Below the pieces are notes generated by a model. That model saw only the letters and a program-made list of their open reading frames with translations. It was not told where the DNA came from and searched no databases. From Ichthyophis bannanicus (Eukaryota > Chordata > Amphibia > Gymnophiona > Ichthyophiidae), in contig CM066033.1 in NCBI GenBank assembly GCA_033557465.1, positions 711,685,637-711,749,636 on the forward strand: a DNA stretch of 64,000 nucleotides, written 5' to 3'. A program made the translations under genes and the position numbers. The stretch's first letter is position 1. Each line of letters opens with the position of its first letter. Positions 21,982 to 32,509 of the stretch are shown here, in pieces.

Positions 21982-23695
21982 ATGGAAAAACCCACTTCGG
22001 GTTTCAAAAAGTGCACCAAGTGTGGCGGTACCATCTCTGTCACCGACACCCATGAGTGGTGTCTTAAATGTTTAGGTCCTGACCACTCCATCTCTGAGTG
22101 TATGGCTTGTGCCATGATGTCCAAGAGGGGTCGACAAAACTGGGCTACTAAGCTCAGCACCCTTTTTCCCTCCGATGCAGCTTCTGTGGCATCGACGTCT
22201 TCCTCCCATGGATCTCAGGTAACCAAACATAAGTCTAGCCGGTCCTCAAAGGGTAGATCTCCTTCCAAGCATCGAGATGCCTCTGGCGTTGCCCTTGAGG
22301 GTTCTGTACTGGCAAAATTGCCCCGGCGGGAGGCTTCGGCTTCCAAAGCTTTTATCGGGGCTCCAGGATGTTCTTGAGCCCTCAACCTCGGCAGAACTAC
22401 CAGTGCCATGCTCTGGGGTACCAGCTGCTTTCTCCGGTACCGATACCCAGGCATTGGCAGCGTCGATAGACCAGAGATTCCTGGCTATTGAACGCAGTCT
22501 GGCGGCTCTCCTTGCGGCATCGACACCCTCGGAACTGTGTCAGACAGTTCAGCCGGTACCGACTCCGGCACCGGTACCGGTACCGACAGCATTGGCATCG
22601 ACATTGGGGTCTGCTTTGCCGGCACCCAGTCATGCGATGCCTTTCGGTACCGATACACTGGTACCGATTCCCCCTTGGTACCGACTTCTGTCGGTACGGA
22701 TATCGGGCTCTTCAGGAGCATCCGGACAGAAGGTACTTCGAATCTTCGGCGGACTCCGAGGATTCTGACAGCTCTGTTGGTACCGGAATACTTCTCCCGG
22801 AGGAGCCTTCCTCTCCTAAACGTATGTCTCCTCCAGAAGATATTGACTTTCAGGATTTCATCAGAGAGGTGGCTCGAGGTCTTTCCATTACTGTGGCTCC
22901 CAAAACAGAGCCCAGGGCAAAGGAGTTGGAGATTCTACAATATCCCAAGGCTCCTAAAGAGGCAGCTACTTTGCCTATCCATGAGATCTTACATGATCTC
23001 ATGCTAAGAATGTGGGAAACACCTCTTACCACCTCTCCTCACTCTCGTAGACTGGATACCATGTATCGAGTGCCTCCTTGTCCTGGGTTCCAGAAGACTT
23101 AGCTTCCTCACCACTCTATTGTAGTGGAATCAGCTATGAGAATGATCAGAAGTGCAAAGAGGCATGCCTCTAATCCTCCAGGACGTGAGTGTAGAACTTT
23201 GGATGCCTTTGGATGTTGTACTTTCCAGGCTTCCATGCTTTCTGCCAGGATCAGTTCCTATATTTTGTATATGGGAATGTTCCTTAAAGAAGTCACAGGA
23301 GATTTAGAGGTTTTGAGCCCTCTTCTTCCTGAGGATAGAAGGCAAGATTTTCTCACACTGGTCAAACATGCCCAGGATGTTTCTAAGTTTGTCAACCGTG
23401 CAGCTTTTCACTGTTTTGAGTGCATAAGCACTCTGCCATTGCCATAGGTGCACATAGAATTCCCTGGCTCCAGGCATCCGATTTGGAGCTCTGGATGCAG
23501 GACAAACTCGGCAATATCCCTTGTACAGGTGAGAATCTATTTGGCAAGAATTGGCAAGAAAAAGCCAATGAATTAGATGCTGACAACTCTACTTTGGATA
23601 GATTATCCAAAGCCACAGCTGATCCTGCAAGAAAGAAATCTTTCAAAAAACCATTCTTCTCCAAGAAGAAATTTTATCCCTCTTATTCCCAGTAG
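21982..23695 (+). pseudogene. DIRS-A2 gag
   Basis: The ATG at 21982 opens MEKPTSGFKKCTKCGGT, followed by SVTDTHEWCLKCLGPDH and ECMACAMMSKRGR. This gives the undamaged form of the Cys/His-rich start that is deleted in A1. A linker packed with GGTACC sites follows (22418-22780), then SPPEDIDFQDFIREVARGL, VPPCPGFQKT, LPHHSIVVESAMRMI and ASDLELWMQDKLGNIPC. The frame changes several times and stops at 22377, 23102, 23447 and 23695, so no intact protein is made. Confidence 0.85.
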
Positions 23696-23759
23696 GGACG
23701 TTCTGCAGGTCAATCTGCACAAAAAAGTCAGCAATCACCTAAATAAAGGAAAGCAAAGA

Positions 23760-24424
23760 CTGCTAAGCCTCAACCGTCTCAGCGGTCTCAGCCTCCACAA
23801 GGCCTTTGACTTCCATCTAGAGAACGTAGCCTTCCTGGCTCTCATTGGACCAGAACCTTCCACCATTCCAGGAAGGTTGTGTCACTTTGCCCCCAGATGG
23901 GGGCAGATAACAGCAGAACATTGGACACTCTCCATTATAAAAGAGGGGTACAAGCTTCACTTTCTGTGCATGCCCCCTCCCACAATGGTAAGACAGTTCA
24001 ATTCTCAAACCTCTCTCATCAACTTGTTAGATCAAGAGGTCACTATGCTCCTTGCCCAAGGGGCGATAGAAGAAGTACCCATTCATCAACAGGGTACAGG
24101 GTTTTACTCCCCCTATTTACTTATCCCAAAGAAAACAGGGGGACACAGACCTGTTTTAGACCTCAGAGAATTGAACAAATTCCTGTTCAAAGAGAAATTC
24201 AAGATGATTTCTCTGGGAACTCTGCTGTCATATCTTCAGAGTCAGGATTGGCTTTGTTCTCTAGATCTCAAGGATGTGTACACTCATGTTCTCATCCATC
24301 CAACTCACAGAAGGTTCCTTCGGTTCCTTTTTCAAGGAAAGCACTACCAGTACAGGGTGCTTCCTTTTGGCCTGGCCTCTGCACCAAGGGTGTTTACGAA
24401 ATGCATGGCTGTGGTAGCAGCATT
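23760..24424 (+). pseudogene. DIRS-A2 reverse transcriptase, N-terminal part
   Basis: In the 23577-24515 open frame, reverse transcriptase reads DQEVTMLLAQGAIEEVP, GTGFYSPYLLIPKKTGG, PVLDLRELNKFLFKEKFKM, CSLDLKDVYTHVLIHP and RVLPFGLASAPRVFTKC. The frame leaves the element at AAFLQ (24424), before the YLDD active site, because the B3 element starts there. The residues after that point in the frame belong to the B3 terminal repeat. Confidence 0.88.
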
Positions 24425-24600
24425 TCTCCAGGACCACGCAGGAAGTCAGTCCTCACTTATGGGTGACATCGACGTTGATGGAGCCCCCATGCGGAGCAAT
24501 TCCCCAGCTTTATAAGAAAGCCTTTGGGAATACTGCGCGCATGCACGGTCCCCTTCCCGTCTAAAGGTGCCATCTTGCTCAGTCTTTCTTTTTCCGTGGA
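24425..24600 (+). repeat. DIRS-B3 left inverted terminal repeat
   Basis: Contains CAGGAAGTCAGTCCTCAC and TATAAGAAAGCCTTTGGGAA, as in the B1 and B2 left repeats. No right partner remains. Confidence 0.8.
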
Positions 24601-24835
24601 GCCCACCGGACGTCTGTCTGTGTCACCTGGAAAAATTGACTTTTTTTCTAGCGATTTCATCGTGTATTTTTCTCCGGTTCAACGCCGGTTCCCCTTCCTG
24701 CCGGGTTCGGTACACCGGTGTCGAGCCCGTCTTCTATTTTTCGGTTTTGGCCCTTCGTGGCTGGCATTCGTGCCCTTTTTGTCTTTTCCCTGGAAGGCTG
24801 GTCCTTTGACCTCGCGGGGGGCCCTTTTTTCCCCG

Positions 24836-26762
24836 ATGGCTTCCAGTGGTTTCAAAAAGTGTGATCGGTGCAAGAACCTAATGTCTCTCACCGACACACA
24901 CAACTGCTGCCTTCGGTGCCTGGGCCCAGATCATGATCCTAAGATCTGTGCCCCATGTGGCAAAATGTCCACCAAGGCACTTCAAAGCTGTCAGCATCAG
25001 AAAGAGAGGATTTTCTCAGACTCTGCCTCCGGCCGGGCCCGGACCTCGTCTGAGGCCTCGACGTCTCGTGAGTCTGATCCCGAGCATCGCCGGGGTTCCT
25101 CAGACAGGGGGTCCCCCCGATCGGGAACGTAAGAGGAAGAAACGGCTCATGAGGGTGGCGTCGGAAGAGGTCCCTGGTTCCTCGAGGGCCAGGTCTAAGA
25201 CCCCCGACTGCCACCCTGGGCCCTTGGAGCAGGAGAAGCCATCCAAGATGCCTCACGTGGAGCTGGAACCCGTCGGACATGTAAGTCCTGTGGTCCTCGT
25301 GGACTCCCCTCTGAGGGAGCCGACGTCAGGCCCGGCGCCGCCGGCTGATGAATCTCCTGAGCTTGGACTCAGGCTGACAGCCCTGGAGTGAAGACTGTCT
25401 GCCTTCATGGATCAGCAGCGGGTATTGATGGCCAGCCTCGCTGGTGCATCTGCCCCGACCACCGGGATATTGACGTCGAAGTCGACCCCGGAGACCGAGC
25501 CGATACTCGAGACCATGAAGACCCGAAGTCGTCCACGTTCACGGTCCCCCTCAACCTCCCGCTCGGAACCGAGGGCGTTGACGCCGGTGCCTTCGGCGTC
25601 GGGGCAGGTGCCACTGAGTCCCGTGCGGTCGGAGCCCCCCGACTCCTCTCCGGATGAGTCCGCGTGGGAGACAGAGGACGATGAGTCCCCCGATACTTTT
25701 CGGACTTGGTGCGTCCCTTCGGACTCACCGCAGTCCGAGCCACGGAGTAGGTCCCCACTGGAGGACACCAGGTTCTCGGAGTTCGTCAGGGACATGGCCA
25801 AGGCGGCGGTGATTCCTGCGGACCCCGAGGAGGAGCCTCGAGCCGAGGAGCTCGAGGCCCTCCAGTATGACTCTCCTCCAAAGGAGACCTTTACTGTGCC
25901 GGTCCCTCCGATGCTGGAACGGCTCCTCTTCCGGATGTGGGAGGCACCGGCCTCGGCGCCGATCTTAAGCAAGCGGGTCGATTCTATCTATCGACTCCGT
26001 AAGAGCCCTGGATTCCAGAAGGCGCAGCTGCTGCACCATTCCATGGTGGTGGAATCGGCCATGCATCGTCTGAAGAGCCAGAAGATGCACATTGCGGTGC
26101 CTCCCGGCAGGGAGGCCAGGAACCTGGATGCTTTCGACAGAAAGTGCTTCCACGGCTCGATGCTTGCTTGCTGTGTCCAGTCCTACCAGCTGTACATGGG
26201 CATGTACTTAGGAGACCTGGCGAAAGAGATTGCTGGGTTCTCTGCTGGCCTCTCCGGGGAACCTTTGCAGAGATTCCAGACTTTGTCCTCAGGAATCCGG
26301 GACTGCTCGAAGTTCATGTCCCGAGCGGCCTACGATGGCTTCGAGGCTTCGGCCCGTGTAGCGGCAGCCGGCATCGGAGCCCGATGCCAAGCATGGCTAC
26401 AGTCATCGGACCTGGAGCCCTCGGTGCAGGACAAGTTGGTCGATGTCCCTTGCCGTGGTGAAAACCTTTTTGGCAAACCCATGGCCGAGAAGGCGGCTGA
26501 GCTCGAAACTGAGCAACTGACTAGGACAAGGCTGTCCAGAAAAACTTCTGCCCCTTCTCATAAGAAGAAGGGCTTGGATAAAAAGTCCTTTTACCCGAGA
26601 AAGGCAGCTGCCTACAAACCTTTCCCTCAGTACCAGGCCTCCCCAGCTTCCCAGCAGGGTCAGCAGGCCAAGGGGCAGGGACATGGGCCCTGTAGGCAGA
26701 AGACCCCCCAAGCCTCCGGCTCCTGCTCAGCAGGGAGGGGGTTTTTGACTCCCACAGCATAG
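24836..26762 (+). pseudogene. DIRS-B3 gag, one or two frame breaks
   Basis: The ATG at 24836 starts MASSGFKKCDRCKNLMSLTD, then CCLRCLGPDHDPKICAPCGKM. The frame is lost near 25125 and recovered from 25407 to 26762 as 451 codons. That part has an acidic Ser/Pro-rich linker (WETEDDESPDTF; PLEDTRFSEFVRDMAK), the gag core (FTVPVPPMLERLLFRMWEAP; SPGFQKAQLLHHSMVV; AYQSYQLYMG-like block; QSSDLEPSVQDKLVDVPC), and a basic end (RLSRKTSAPSHKKKGLDKK). It stops at 26760-26762 before RT. Gag forms the particle; nucleic-acid binding is inferred from the cysteines and basic tail. Confidence 0.88.
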
Positions 26763-27583
26763 CCTTTCCACCTCTGCTGCCCCATTCCTGCACAGGAGGT
26801 CGTCTAGCCCTGTTTGCCCACAGGTGGCCACCCATTACAGGGGATGCTTGGGTGTTGAGCATAGTCCACAGAGGCTATATGCTCCATTTCCAGCAGTTGC
26901 CCCCTGCCTACTTCCGTGGAGAGCCTCTAAGGCCTCCTCTACACACAGATTTCCTTCTTCAAGAACTTCAAGGTCTGCTTCTGGTCAAGGCGGTGGAGCC
27001 TGTACCTCCTCGCCTGCAGGGGCATGGTTTCTACTCCAGGTACTTCCTCGTGCCAGAGAGAACCGGTGGCCTCTGGCCTACTTTAGACCTCAGGACCCTC
27101 AACAAGTTCTTGGAGAAAGAAAAGTTCAAAATGCTTACTCTTGGAACATTTCTGCCCTACCTCCAGCAGGGAGATTGGCTATGCTCCTTAGATCTCAAGG
27201 ATGCGTACACTCACATCCTCATTCATCCAGACCACAGAAAGTACCTCAGGTTCATTGTGGGAGGAAACCATTACAAGTACAGAGTACTGCCTTTTGTCCT
27301 CACCTCCACCCCAAGGGTCTTTACAAAGTGCCTGGCTGTGGTGATGGCCTACTTGAGGACTCAAGGTGTGTTTGTCTTTCCCTATCTGGACGACTGGCTC
27401 ATCAGGGGTCAGACTTACCAGGAGGCCAGGCAGGCCACCTTTCGAACTGTATCACTCCTTCAACACCTAGGCTTTGTCATAAACTTCGCAAAGTCCACTT
27501 TGCTCCCCTCCCAGAACCTAGAGTTCATAGGGGCGCGGCTGGACTCTCTGCAAGCAAGGGCTTACTTGCCAGAAGACAGGTAC
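26763..27583 (+). pseudogene. DIRS-B3 reverse transcriptase, truncated
   Basis: The open frame 26852-27667 reads LQELQGLLLVKAVEPVP, GHGFYSRYFLVPERTGG, LDLRTLNKFLEKEKFKM, CSLDLKDAYTHILIHP, RVLPFVLTSTPRVFTK, the active site FPYLDDWLIRG and FVINFAKSTLLPSQNLEFIG. Motifs A to E of RT are present. The last native residues are near 27583; the remaining codons of the frame come from the neighbouring element. RNase H and recombinase are missing. Confidence 0.9.
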
Positions 27584-28455
27584 ACAGAGCATATGCTTGT
27601 TGAAGCATCAGTTGCAGGGGTAAGCACAGGCATAAGAAAAGTAAAAAGATTGAAAGATTATAAGTAGATTATTAAATTAATCCTGTTGCGCTTTTCCTGG
27701 TTCTTGTTTATTATTATTTATTTATTCATTTATGGTTCTCCATAAGTCTAGTTTTAAGTATATGTTTTATGTTCATGTTTTCATTTTACCTAAAGTTTTT
27801 TTATATAAAATATTTTTTTTAAATATTGATTTGCTGATTGCATAAATAATGGTTTTTAATGGGCATGGTCGTCGAGAGTGGCCCCCCTTTTCAATTCTTC
27901 AATTCTTCTAATCCCCTTTTTTCTTTTAGTAATTATAGTGTTGTAGAAGAATTGAATAGGTGAGAGTAATGATAGTTTTTTTCCATAAAAGGAAGATGCA
28001 GGTTATGTTTTCTCAAATTGTGTTTTTAATTTGGTTATTTATAATGATTAATTCATGTCCTTCGGTACATATATATTTTAGTTTACTTTTTATACATGTA
28101 TGGTTTGATATTTATATGTATTATGGATTATTTTATAAATGTGTTTTAAATGTATTATGGATTATTTTATACATGTATATTTATTTATTTATGTTTTTAG
28201 CCGACAGACTATTTGCTGTACTTTAGCATTTAACATTTATTTAGTTATTTATTGATGGATATATTAGTTAATCAGTTGTGTATTAATGAACTCATAGGTG
28301 CTGTTTTTGTGTTGATATCATTTGTTTTTAAAGTTTATGAATGTTTTTAATGGTGTTTTTATATGTTATTATAGCCAATAGCCCCTGATGAAGGCATAAA
28401 CGAAACACGGCCTGTGTCGGGCCTGGCTTTGTGAAACAAGAGTAATAAATAAACA
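27584..28455 (+). mobile_element. Penelope-like element remnant (terminal repeat part)
   Basis: A very AT-rich block without coding signal that ends in a hammerhead ribozyme fold (28373-28428) and AATAAATAAAC. Penelope-like retroelements carry hammerhead ribozymes in their terminal repeats with a closely similar core (CTGATGA...CGAAACACGG), which is why I assign this block to them. The left boundary is only the point where DIRS-B3 stops; no GIY-YIG endonuclease or RT is readable. The right boundary is where CR1-II resumes. Confidence 0.55.
28373..28428 (+). ncRNA. Hammerhead ribozyme (Penelope type)
   Basis: CTGATGA (28385-28391) and GAAA (28402-28405) form the conserved core. Stem III is ACAC pairing with GTGT (28405-28408 with 28414-28417) closed by a 5-base loop. 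The predicted cut follows GTC at 28418. Stem I pairs GCCC (28381-28384) with GGGC (28419-28422) and, beyond a small internal loop, AGCC (28373-28376) with GGCT (28425-28428). Stem II (28392-28401) pairs poorly, so this copy may be weak or inactive. Confidence 0.75.
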
Positions 28456-28496
28456 ATTCCATCTCATCAGCTTCTATACATTCCTCCCCTTCACAC

Positions 28497-29680
28497 TTGA
28501 GTCTGGCAATACCCCTTTTGCCCTTCCTTTTCTCACTAAGATATCTGAAAAATGTCTTATCCCCCTATTTAACTGCACTGGCTATTTCCTACTCTTTTTG
28601 TATCTTTGATTTCCTGATTACATTGCTAGCTTCTCTAAGTTTTCCAAATATAGATGCCTATCTTTCTCACTCCATGATCTCTTGTATTTTATGAAGGTGT
28701 CCCTCTTTTTCTTCACCTTTTCAGCTACTTCTCTCGATATCCATAGTGGTCTCCTTTTCCTTTTACCTGTATTTACCATTTTAACAAAAAGGTTGGTTGC
28801 CCTTAAAATATCCCCTTTCAGTTTTGCCCACTGTTTTTCTACATCCCCCAGCTGTTCCCATCCCGCTAACGACTCCCTGAGGTATTTGCCCATCTTGGCA
28901 CAGTTAGTTCTCTTAAAGTCTAAGACCCTTGTTTTTGAATGGATTTTAACAGCCCTAGTCCTACTACTCTACCACACTATCTGGTGATCACTGGATGCAA
29001 AATGATCTTCCACTACAGCATCAGAAACACTTTCACCATTGGTAAGCACCAAGTCCAGTATGGCCTCTTCACTTGTGGGTTCTGTTACCATTTGCCTGAA
29101 TAGTTCTCCCTGTAGAGAGTCCAGGATCTCCTAATTTCTAGATGATACTGCAGCAGGAATGTGTCAGTCAACATCTGGCATATTGAAATCCCCTATCAGT
29201 AGCACTTCCCCTTTCCTAGCAATGCTGCGTATGTCTTCAATTAACACTCTGTCCACCTCTTCCTCTTGTGAGGGTGGTCTGTATATCACACCAATACAAA
29301 TAGATTTCTCTTTCCCTCTGTCTAGTTTAACCCACAGTGCCTCCTCTTTCCCTTTTAAGCTCTGTAATTCCAAAGCTTTAATATTATTTTTTTACATGTA
29401 GTGCTGCTACTCCTCCCCTTCCTCCTACCCTGTCCTTTCTGAATAAAGTATAGCCTGGTATAGTTACATCCCAGTCATGTTTTTCTGTCAACCATGTTTC
29501 TGTAACTGCCACTAAATCCAAGTCAGCCTCTCCCATTAAAGCTTCAACATCTGGGATCTTATTTCCCATGCTATGGGGATTTATACACACCGCTTTCCAT
29601 ATGTTGCCCCTTTTACCCATTTCCATAAAGGTATTTAATGTTTCGCTTACCCGGGAGCTTTCTTCACCCATCCCCAACAA
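28497..29680 (-). pseudogene. CR1-II ORF2, endonuclease and linker
   Basis: From 29680 the frame reads KAVCINPHSMGNKIPDVEAL, DLVAVTETWLTEKHDWD and GYTLFRKDRVGGRGGVAAL. The next frame (29373-29164) has LWVKLDRGKEKSICIGVIYRP and LLIGDFNMPDVD. These are the APE endonuclease motifs, including the catalytic Glu block and the Asp/Asn block. The linker before RT follows at 28893-28618 with RRPLWISREVAEKVKKKRDTF. Frame changes near 29160, 28975 and 29380 make it a pseudogene. Confidence 0.82.
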
Positions 29681-29873
29681 ATCTAGTTTAAAGCCCTCTT
29701 CAGTAGATTAGCCAGTCTGCTACTGAAGACATATCGACCTTTCTTGGACAGTTGGACACCATCTCTGCTCTGCAACCCTTGGAACAGCATCCCATGGTCC
29801 AGGAAACAAAACGCTTCTGATGACACCATCCATGCAGCGATGCATTCATCTCCAGGATGTGAGCTTCTCTGCC

Positions 29874-30592
29874 TTAGCCTTTACCCTCGACAGGGAAGAT
29901 TGAAAAGAACACCACTTGCGCCCCTATCTGCTTCACCCTCTGTCCCAAAGCCATTAAATCACTTTTGACACACTCCGAGGGATACCTGGCAGTATCATTT
30001 GTGCCGACATGGATTAGCAAATTTGGGTAATAGTCAGTGGGCTTTATGAGTCTCGGCAAATTCTCTTCGTAACATCTCGGATTTTGGCACCTGGCAGATA
30101 GCATACCTCTCTGGACATCAAGTCTGGTCGGCAGATGGATGCCTCAGTACTCCTCAGAAGAGAGTCACCAATCACCACTACCCTTTGCTTCCTTTTGGTC
30201 ACTGATTCTGCAACTTTGGGGTACTTGAGCTCTGTTTCTTAACTTTCCAGGGATGCTTTCACCTCCTCCACTTCCAGGGCTACATAATGGTTTTTCAATT
30301 CAAGGGCTGGAGAAGTTGGATTGGTGACTTCTGTCCATCCTTCGTCATTCTGTAGGCTCCCATCTTCTGCTCTGCTGGAGAGCTTGGATGTTGAAAGAAG
30401 CATCTCATCAATGTACTCCTCACTCTCTTTATTGCTGCTCAGCCTCGCCACCTCTTTTCTGAGTTCCTCAACTTGTTTCCTGAGAGCTTCTGCCTGCAGG
30501 CATGCTGCACATGGAACTGGTCCTTTAACTGGCATTGGGACCTCTGGACAGATGCAGAAGCTGTAATGTGGGCAACAGTTTTGGCAATACAA
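29874..30592 (-). pseudogene. CR1-II ORF1 (zinc-finger, coiled-coil, esterase)
   Basis: The start at 30592 gives MYCQNCCPHYSFCICPEV and CAACLQAEALRKQVEELRKEV: cysteine pairs followed by a coiled coil, then an acidic linker to 30239. The esterase continues in another frame (30104-29874) with LLIHVGTNDTARYPSECV, the Asn block of the SGNH fold; the GDS block lies near 30160 (VVIGDSLLRSTE, broken). It is the counterpart of the intact ORF1 at 13360-14280 but clearly a different subfamily. Confidence 0.78.
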
Positions 30593-30660
30593 TTTTTCCC
30601 AGCCATTGTTCAGTTGGTGGAGCTTAGGTAGCTGTTAAAGCAAAAGAGAGACCTACCAAA

Positions 30661-31368
30661 GTACACCTTACCGCCCACGCTGCTGATTGCCCTGTCCATG
30701 GTCCAGCTTGACAGAACCACATTGATACTGGTGGCCCCTCAGTGGGCCCACCTGCCATGATTCCTGCTTCTCTTCTGTCTGTCCCAGGTGACCCTGTTCC
30801 CTCTGGGGAGCGACCCGGATCTTCTTTCGGAGGAGGATGGCTCCCTCCTGCACTCCAACTTGGGATCCCTGTCTTTGACAGCTTGGCTGATGAAAGGGTA
30901 GCCTTGGCCCACCTCTGTCTCTCCAGTGAGGTGGAAGCATTTTTTTGACTTCTTGCAAGCCTTCCACCCTCCATTCCTATGCCTTCAAGTGGCGAAGGTT
31001 CTCAGTTTGGTGTGCCGAGAGGCAGATTAACCCCTTCTCCTTTTCGGTTCAGCTGGTCCTCCAGAACTTACTTCACCTGTCTCAGGTAGGGCTGAAGTCC
31101 AACTCTGTCAGAGAGTATACCTCTGCGCACTTTCAGCACACTATCACCTTTTCTGTAAGCCACCTGTTCACCCCCCTCCCGGCAGGAGTGTGGCACCTCA
31201 TTGTAGTTTTCTCAAAACTCACTGCGCCATCGTTAAAGCCTCTTAACTCTTGCCTCCTTAAGTATTTGTTATGGAAGGTGGTTTTCCTTGTGGTACTCAC
31301 CTTAGCTTGCATGGTTAGCGAGCTCCAGGTCAGGGTGGCTCACCCACCTTATACGAAGTTCTACACTG
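30661..31368 (+). pseudogene. DIRS-C1 methyltransferase-like end and recombinase N-terminal half
   Basis: Resumes with YTLPPTLLIALSMVQLDRTT and LILVAPQWAHLP, the end of the methyltransferase-like domain. The polymerase frame stops at 30899-30901 after TAWLMKG, the same place as in A1 and B1. The recombinase frame reads DERVALAHLCLSSEVEAFF, then FKWRRFSVWCAERQINPF and LLHLSQVGLKSNSVREYTS, and, in a new frame, FLVVLTLACMVSELQVRVAH. The first catalytic Arg (SARR in relatives) is changed to ACM. A SINE interrupts it at 31369. Confidence 0.82.
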
Positions 31369-31652
31369 GAGGGGAGGAGTGGCTCAGTGGTTGGGACAGG
31401 TTACCTCGGGCCGGGGGTTCAATTCCTGCATGGGGACAAGCAACCTCAGGCCGGAGGGACTGGGGTCTCTAGTTCCATGGCCACTCCTTGTGGCCTTGGG
31501 CAAGCCACTTAACCCTCCATTGCCTCAGGTACACTTGGATTGTGAGCCCTTCTGGGACAAGGGAATAAAAAGTACCTGTTAGTATACATGTAAACCGCAC
31601 TGATTCTAAAGAGCGCGGCATAAAAAAAAAGAAATAATAAATAAATAAATAG
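31369..31652 (+). mobile_element. tRNA-derived SINE with L2-like tail, plus-strand copy
   Basis: The head has polymerase III boxes: A box TGGCTCAGTGG at 31380-31390 and B box GGTTCAATTCC at 31416-31426. The body contains GGGCAAGCCACTTAACCCTCC, shared with MIR-like SINEs. The tail GTAAACCGCACTGAT...GCGGCATAAA ending in AATAAATAAATA resembles the L2 3' end at 17034. It is inserted into the DIRS-C1 recombinase. The second copy is at 63604-63893. Confidence 0.88.
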
Positions 31653-32170
31653 ATTAACAGGGTTGTGCTCTGGACACACCCCATGTTTCTCCCAAAGGTG
31701 GTGTCCTCGTTCCACCTCAGCTAGGAGGTGGTGCTTCCTACATTCTTTCCATGTCCCCATGCCAGCAGGGCAAAGACGGCTTTCCATACTCTGGACTGTA
31801 AGCGGGCCTTGTCCTTCTACCTGAAGCATACTCAGGCCCTTGTCGCTCCTCACAGCTCTTTGTCTCCTTTGACACAAATCGACAGGGGACAACTGTCTCT
31901 AAACACACCCTGCCCACTTGGGAGGCGGACTGCATTGCCTTCACTTATTAAGCAGGCCGGTCTCTCCCTGGAACGCTCGGTCATGGCATACAGCATCCGG
32001 GCCATGGTCGCTTCTGTGGCATACCTGTGCTCTGTCCCCTTGGCTGAGATTTGTCAGGCCGCCAACTGGTCCTCTGTCCATACCTTCACAGCTCACTGCT
32101 GCCTGAAGAGGGAGTCCCGATGGGACAGCGCCTTCAGCCAGGGAGTATTCCATCATTTTTTTGGGATGTA
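31653..32170 (+). pseudogene. DIRS-C1 recombinase C-terminal half
   Basis: Reads NRVVLWTHPMFLPKVVSSFHL, EVVLPTFFPCPHASRAKTAF, LDCKRALSFYLKHTQ, then LSLERSVMAYSIRAMVASVAY and SVHTFTAHCCLKRESR. The His-x-x-Arg pair has become Tyr-Ser-Ile-Arg, and the nucleophile Tyr is replaced by Cys (AHCC instead of AHYC). The enzyme would be dead even without the frame breaks. Confidence 0.82.
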
Positions 32171-32347
32171 AGGCAACTCCTTTCCTCCAGCCGTTCGGTG
32201 TGTTCAGGCTACCAGAGAACTGTTTCCTCACTTGACACTTTGGCCCGCTCATGGGTCTGGTGTCATTGACTCAGTTGCTGCTACTCATGGTTCACCTTTT
32301 CTGGTCTGTGGCTTTTCAGTTTTTTTCGGTAGCCTGTAGTTAGGGAG

Positions 32348-32450
32348 TCCCATATGTGAGGACTGACTTCCTGCTTGTTCCCGGAGAAAGCATAGTTACT
32401 CACCTGTAACAGGTGTTTTCTGGTGACAGCAAGAATTAGTCCTCACAACC
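32348..32450. repeat. DIRS-C1 internal complementary region
   Basis: Complement of the C1 left end (to GGAGAAAGC) and of its right end (ATAGTTACTCACCTG), meeting at AGC, complement of the GCT at 32691-32693. Same plan as in A1, older and with more mismatches. Confidence 0.82.
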
Positions 32451-32509
32451 TTCCCTCCTCCCCACGGAGCTGCTTTCCTTTTTGCCGTCTTGAGTTATGT
32501 TATCATACG

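Larger units (their letters stand above)
21577..24424 (+). mobile_element. DIRS retrotransposon A2, right half missing
   Basis: Starts ATCTCCAGGAACAAGCAGG directly after a GCT of the CR1-II target, as A1 does. It contains the left terminal repeat, gag and the first half of reverse transcriptase, then is replaced at 24425 by the left end of a B-type DIRS. Its RNase H, recombinase and right repeat are absent from the window, so B3 insertion was followed by a deletion. Confidence 0.88.
24425..27583 (+). mobile_element. DIRS retrotransposon B3, right half missing
   Basis: Begins TCTCCAGGACCACGCAGGAAG and has the B-type left repeat, gag and most of reverse transcriptase. It ends abruptly at 27583 inside RT (ARAYLPEDR), next to Penelope-like sequence. 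It is inserted in the RT of A2. Confidence 0.87.
28456..30660 (-). mobile_element. CR1-II copy, 5' half
   Basis: Minus-strand CR1 subfamily with 5' UTR, ORF1 and the endonuclease half of ORF2, ending at about 28456 before RT. With 20477-21576 it makes most of one element, and its 5' edge at 30660 meets DIRS-C1 exactly where the C1 frame resumes (GTACACC at 30661). About 300 bp or more of RT between the two halves is missing. Confidence 0.82.
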
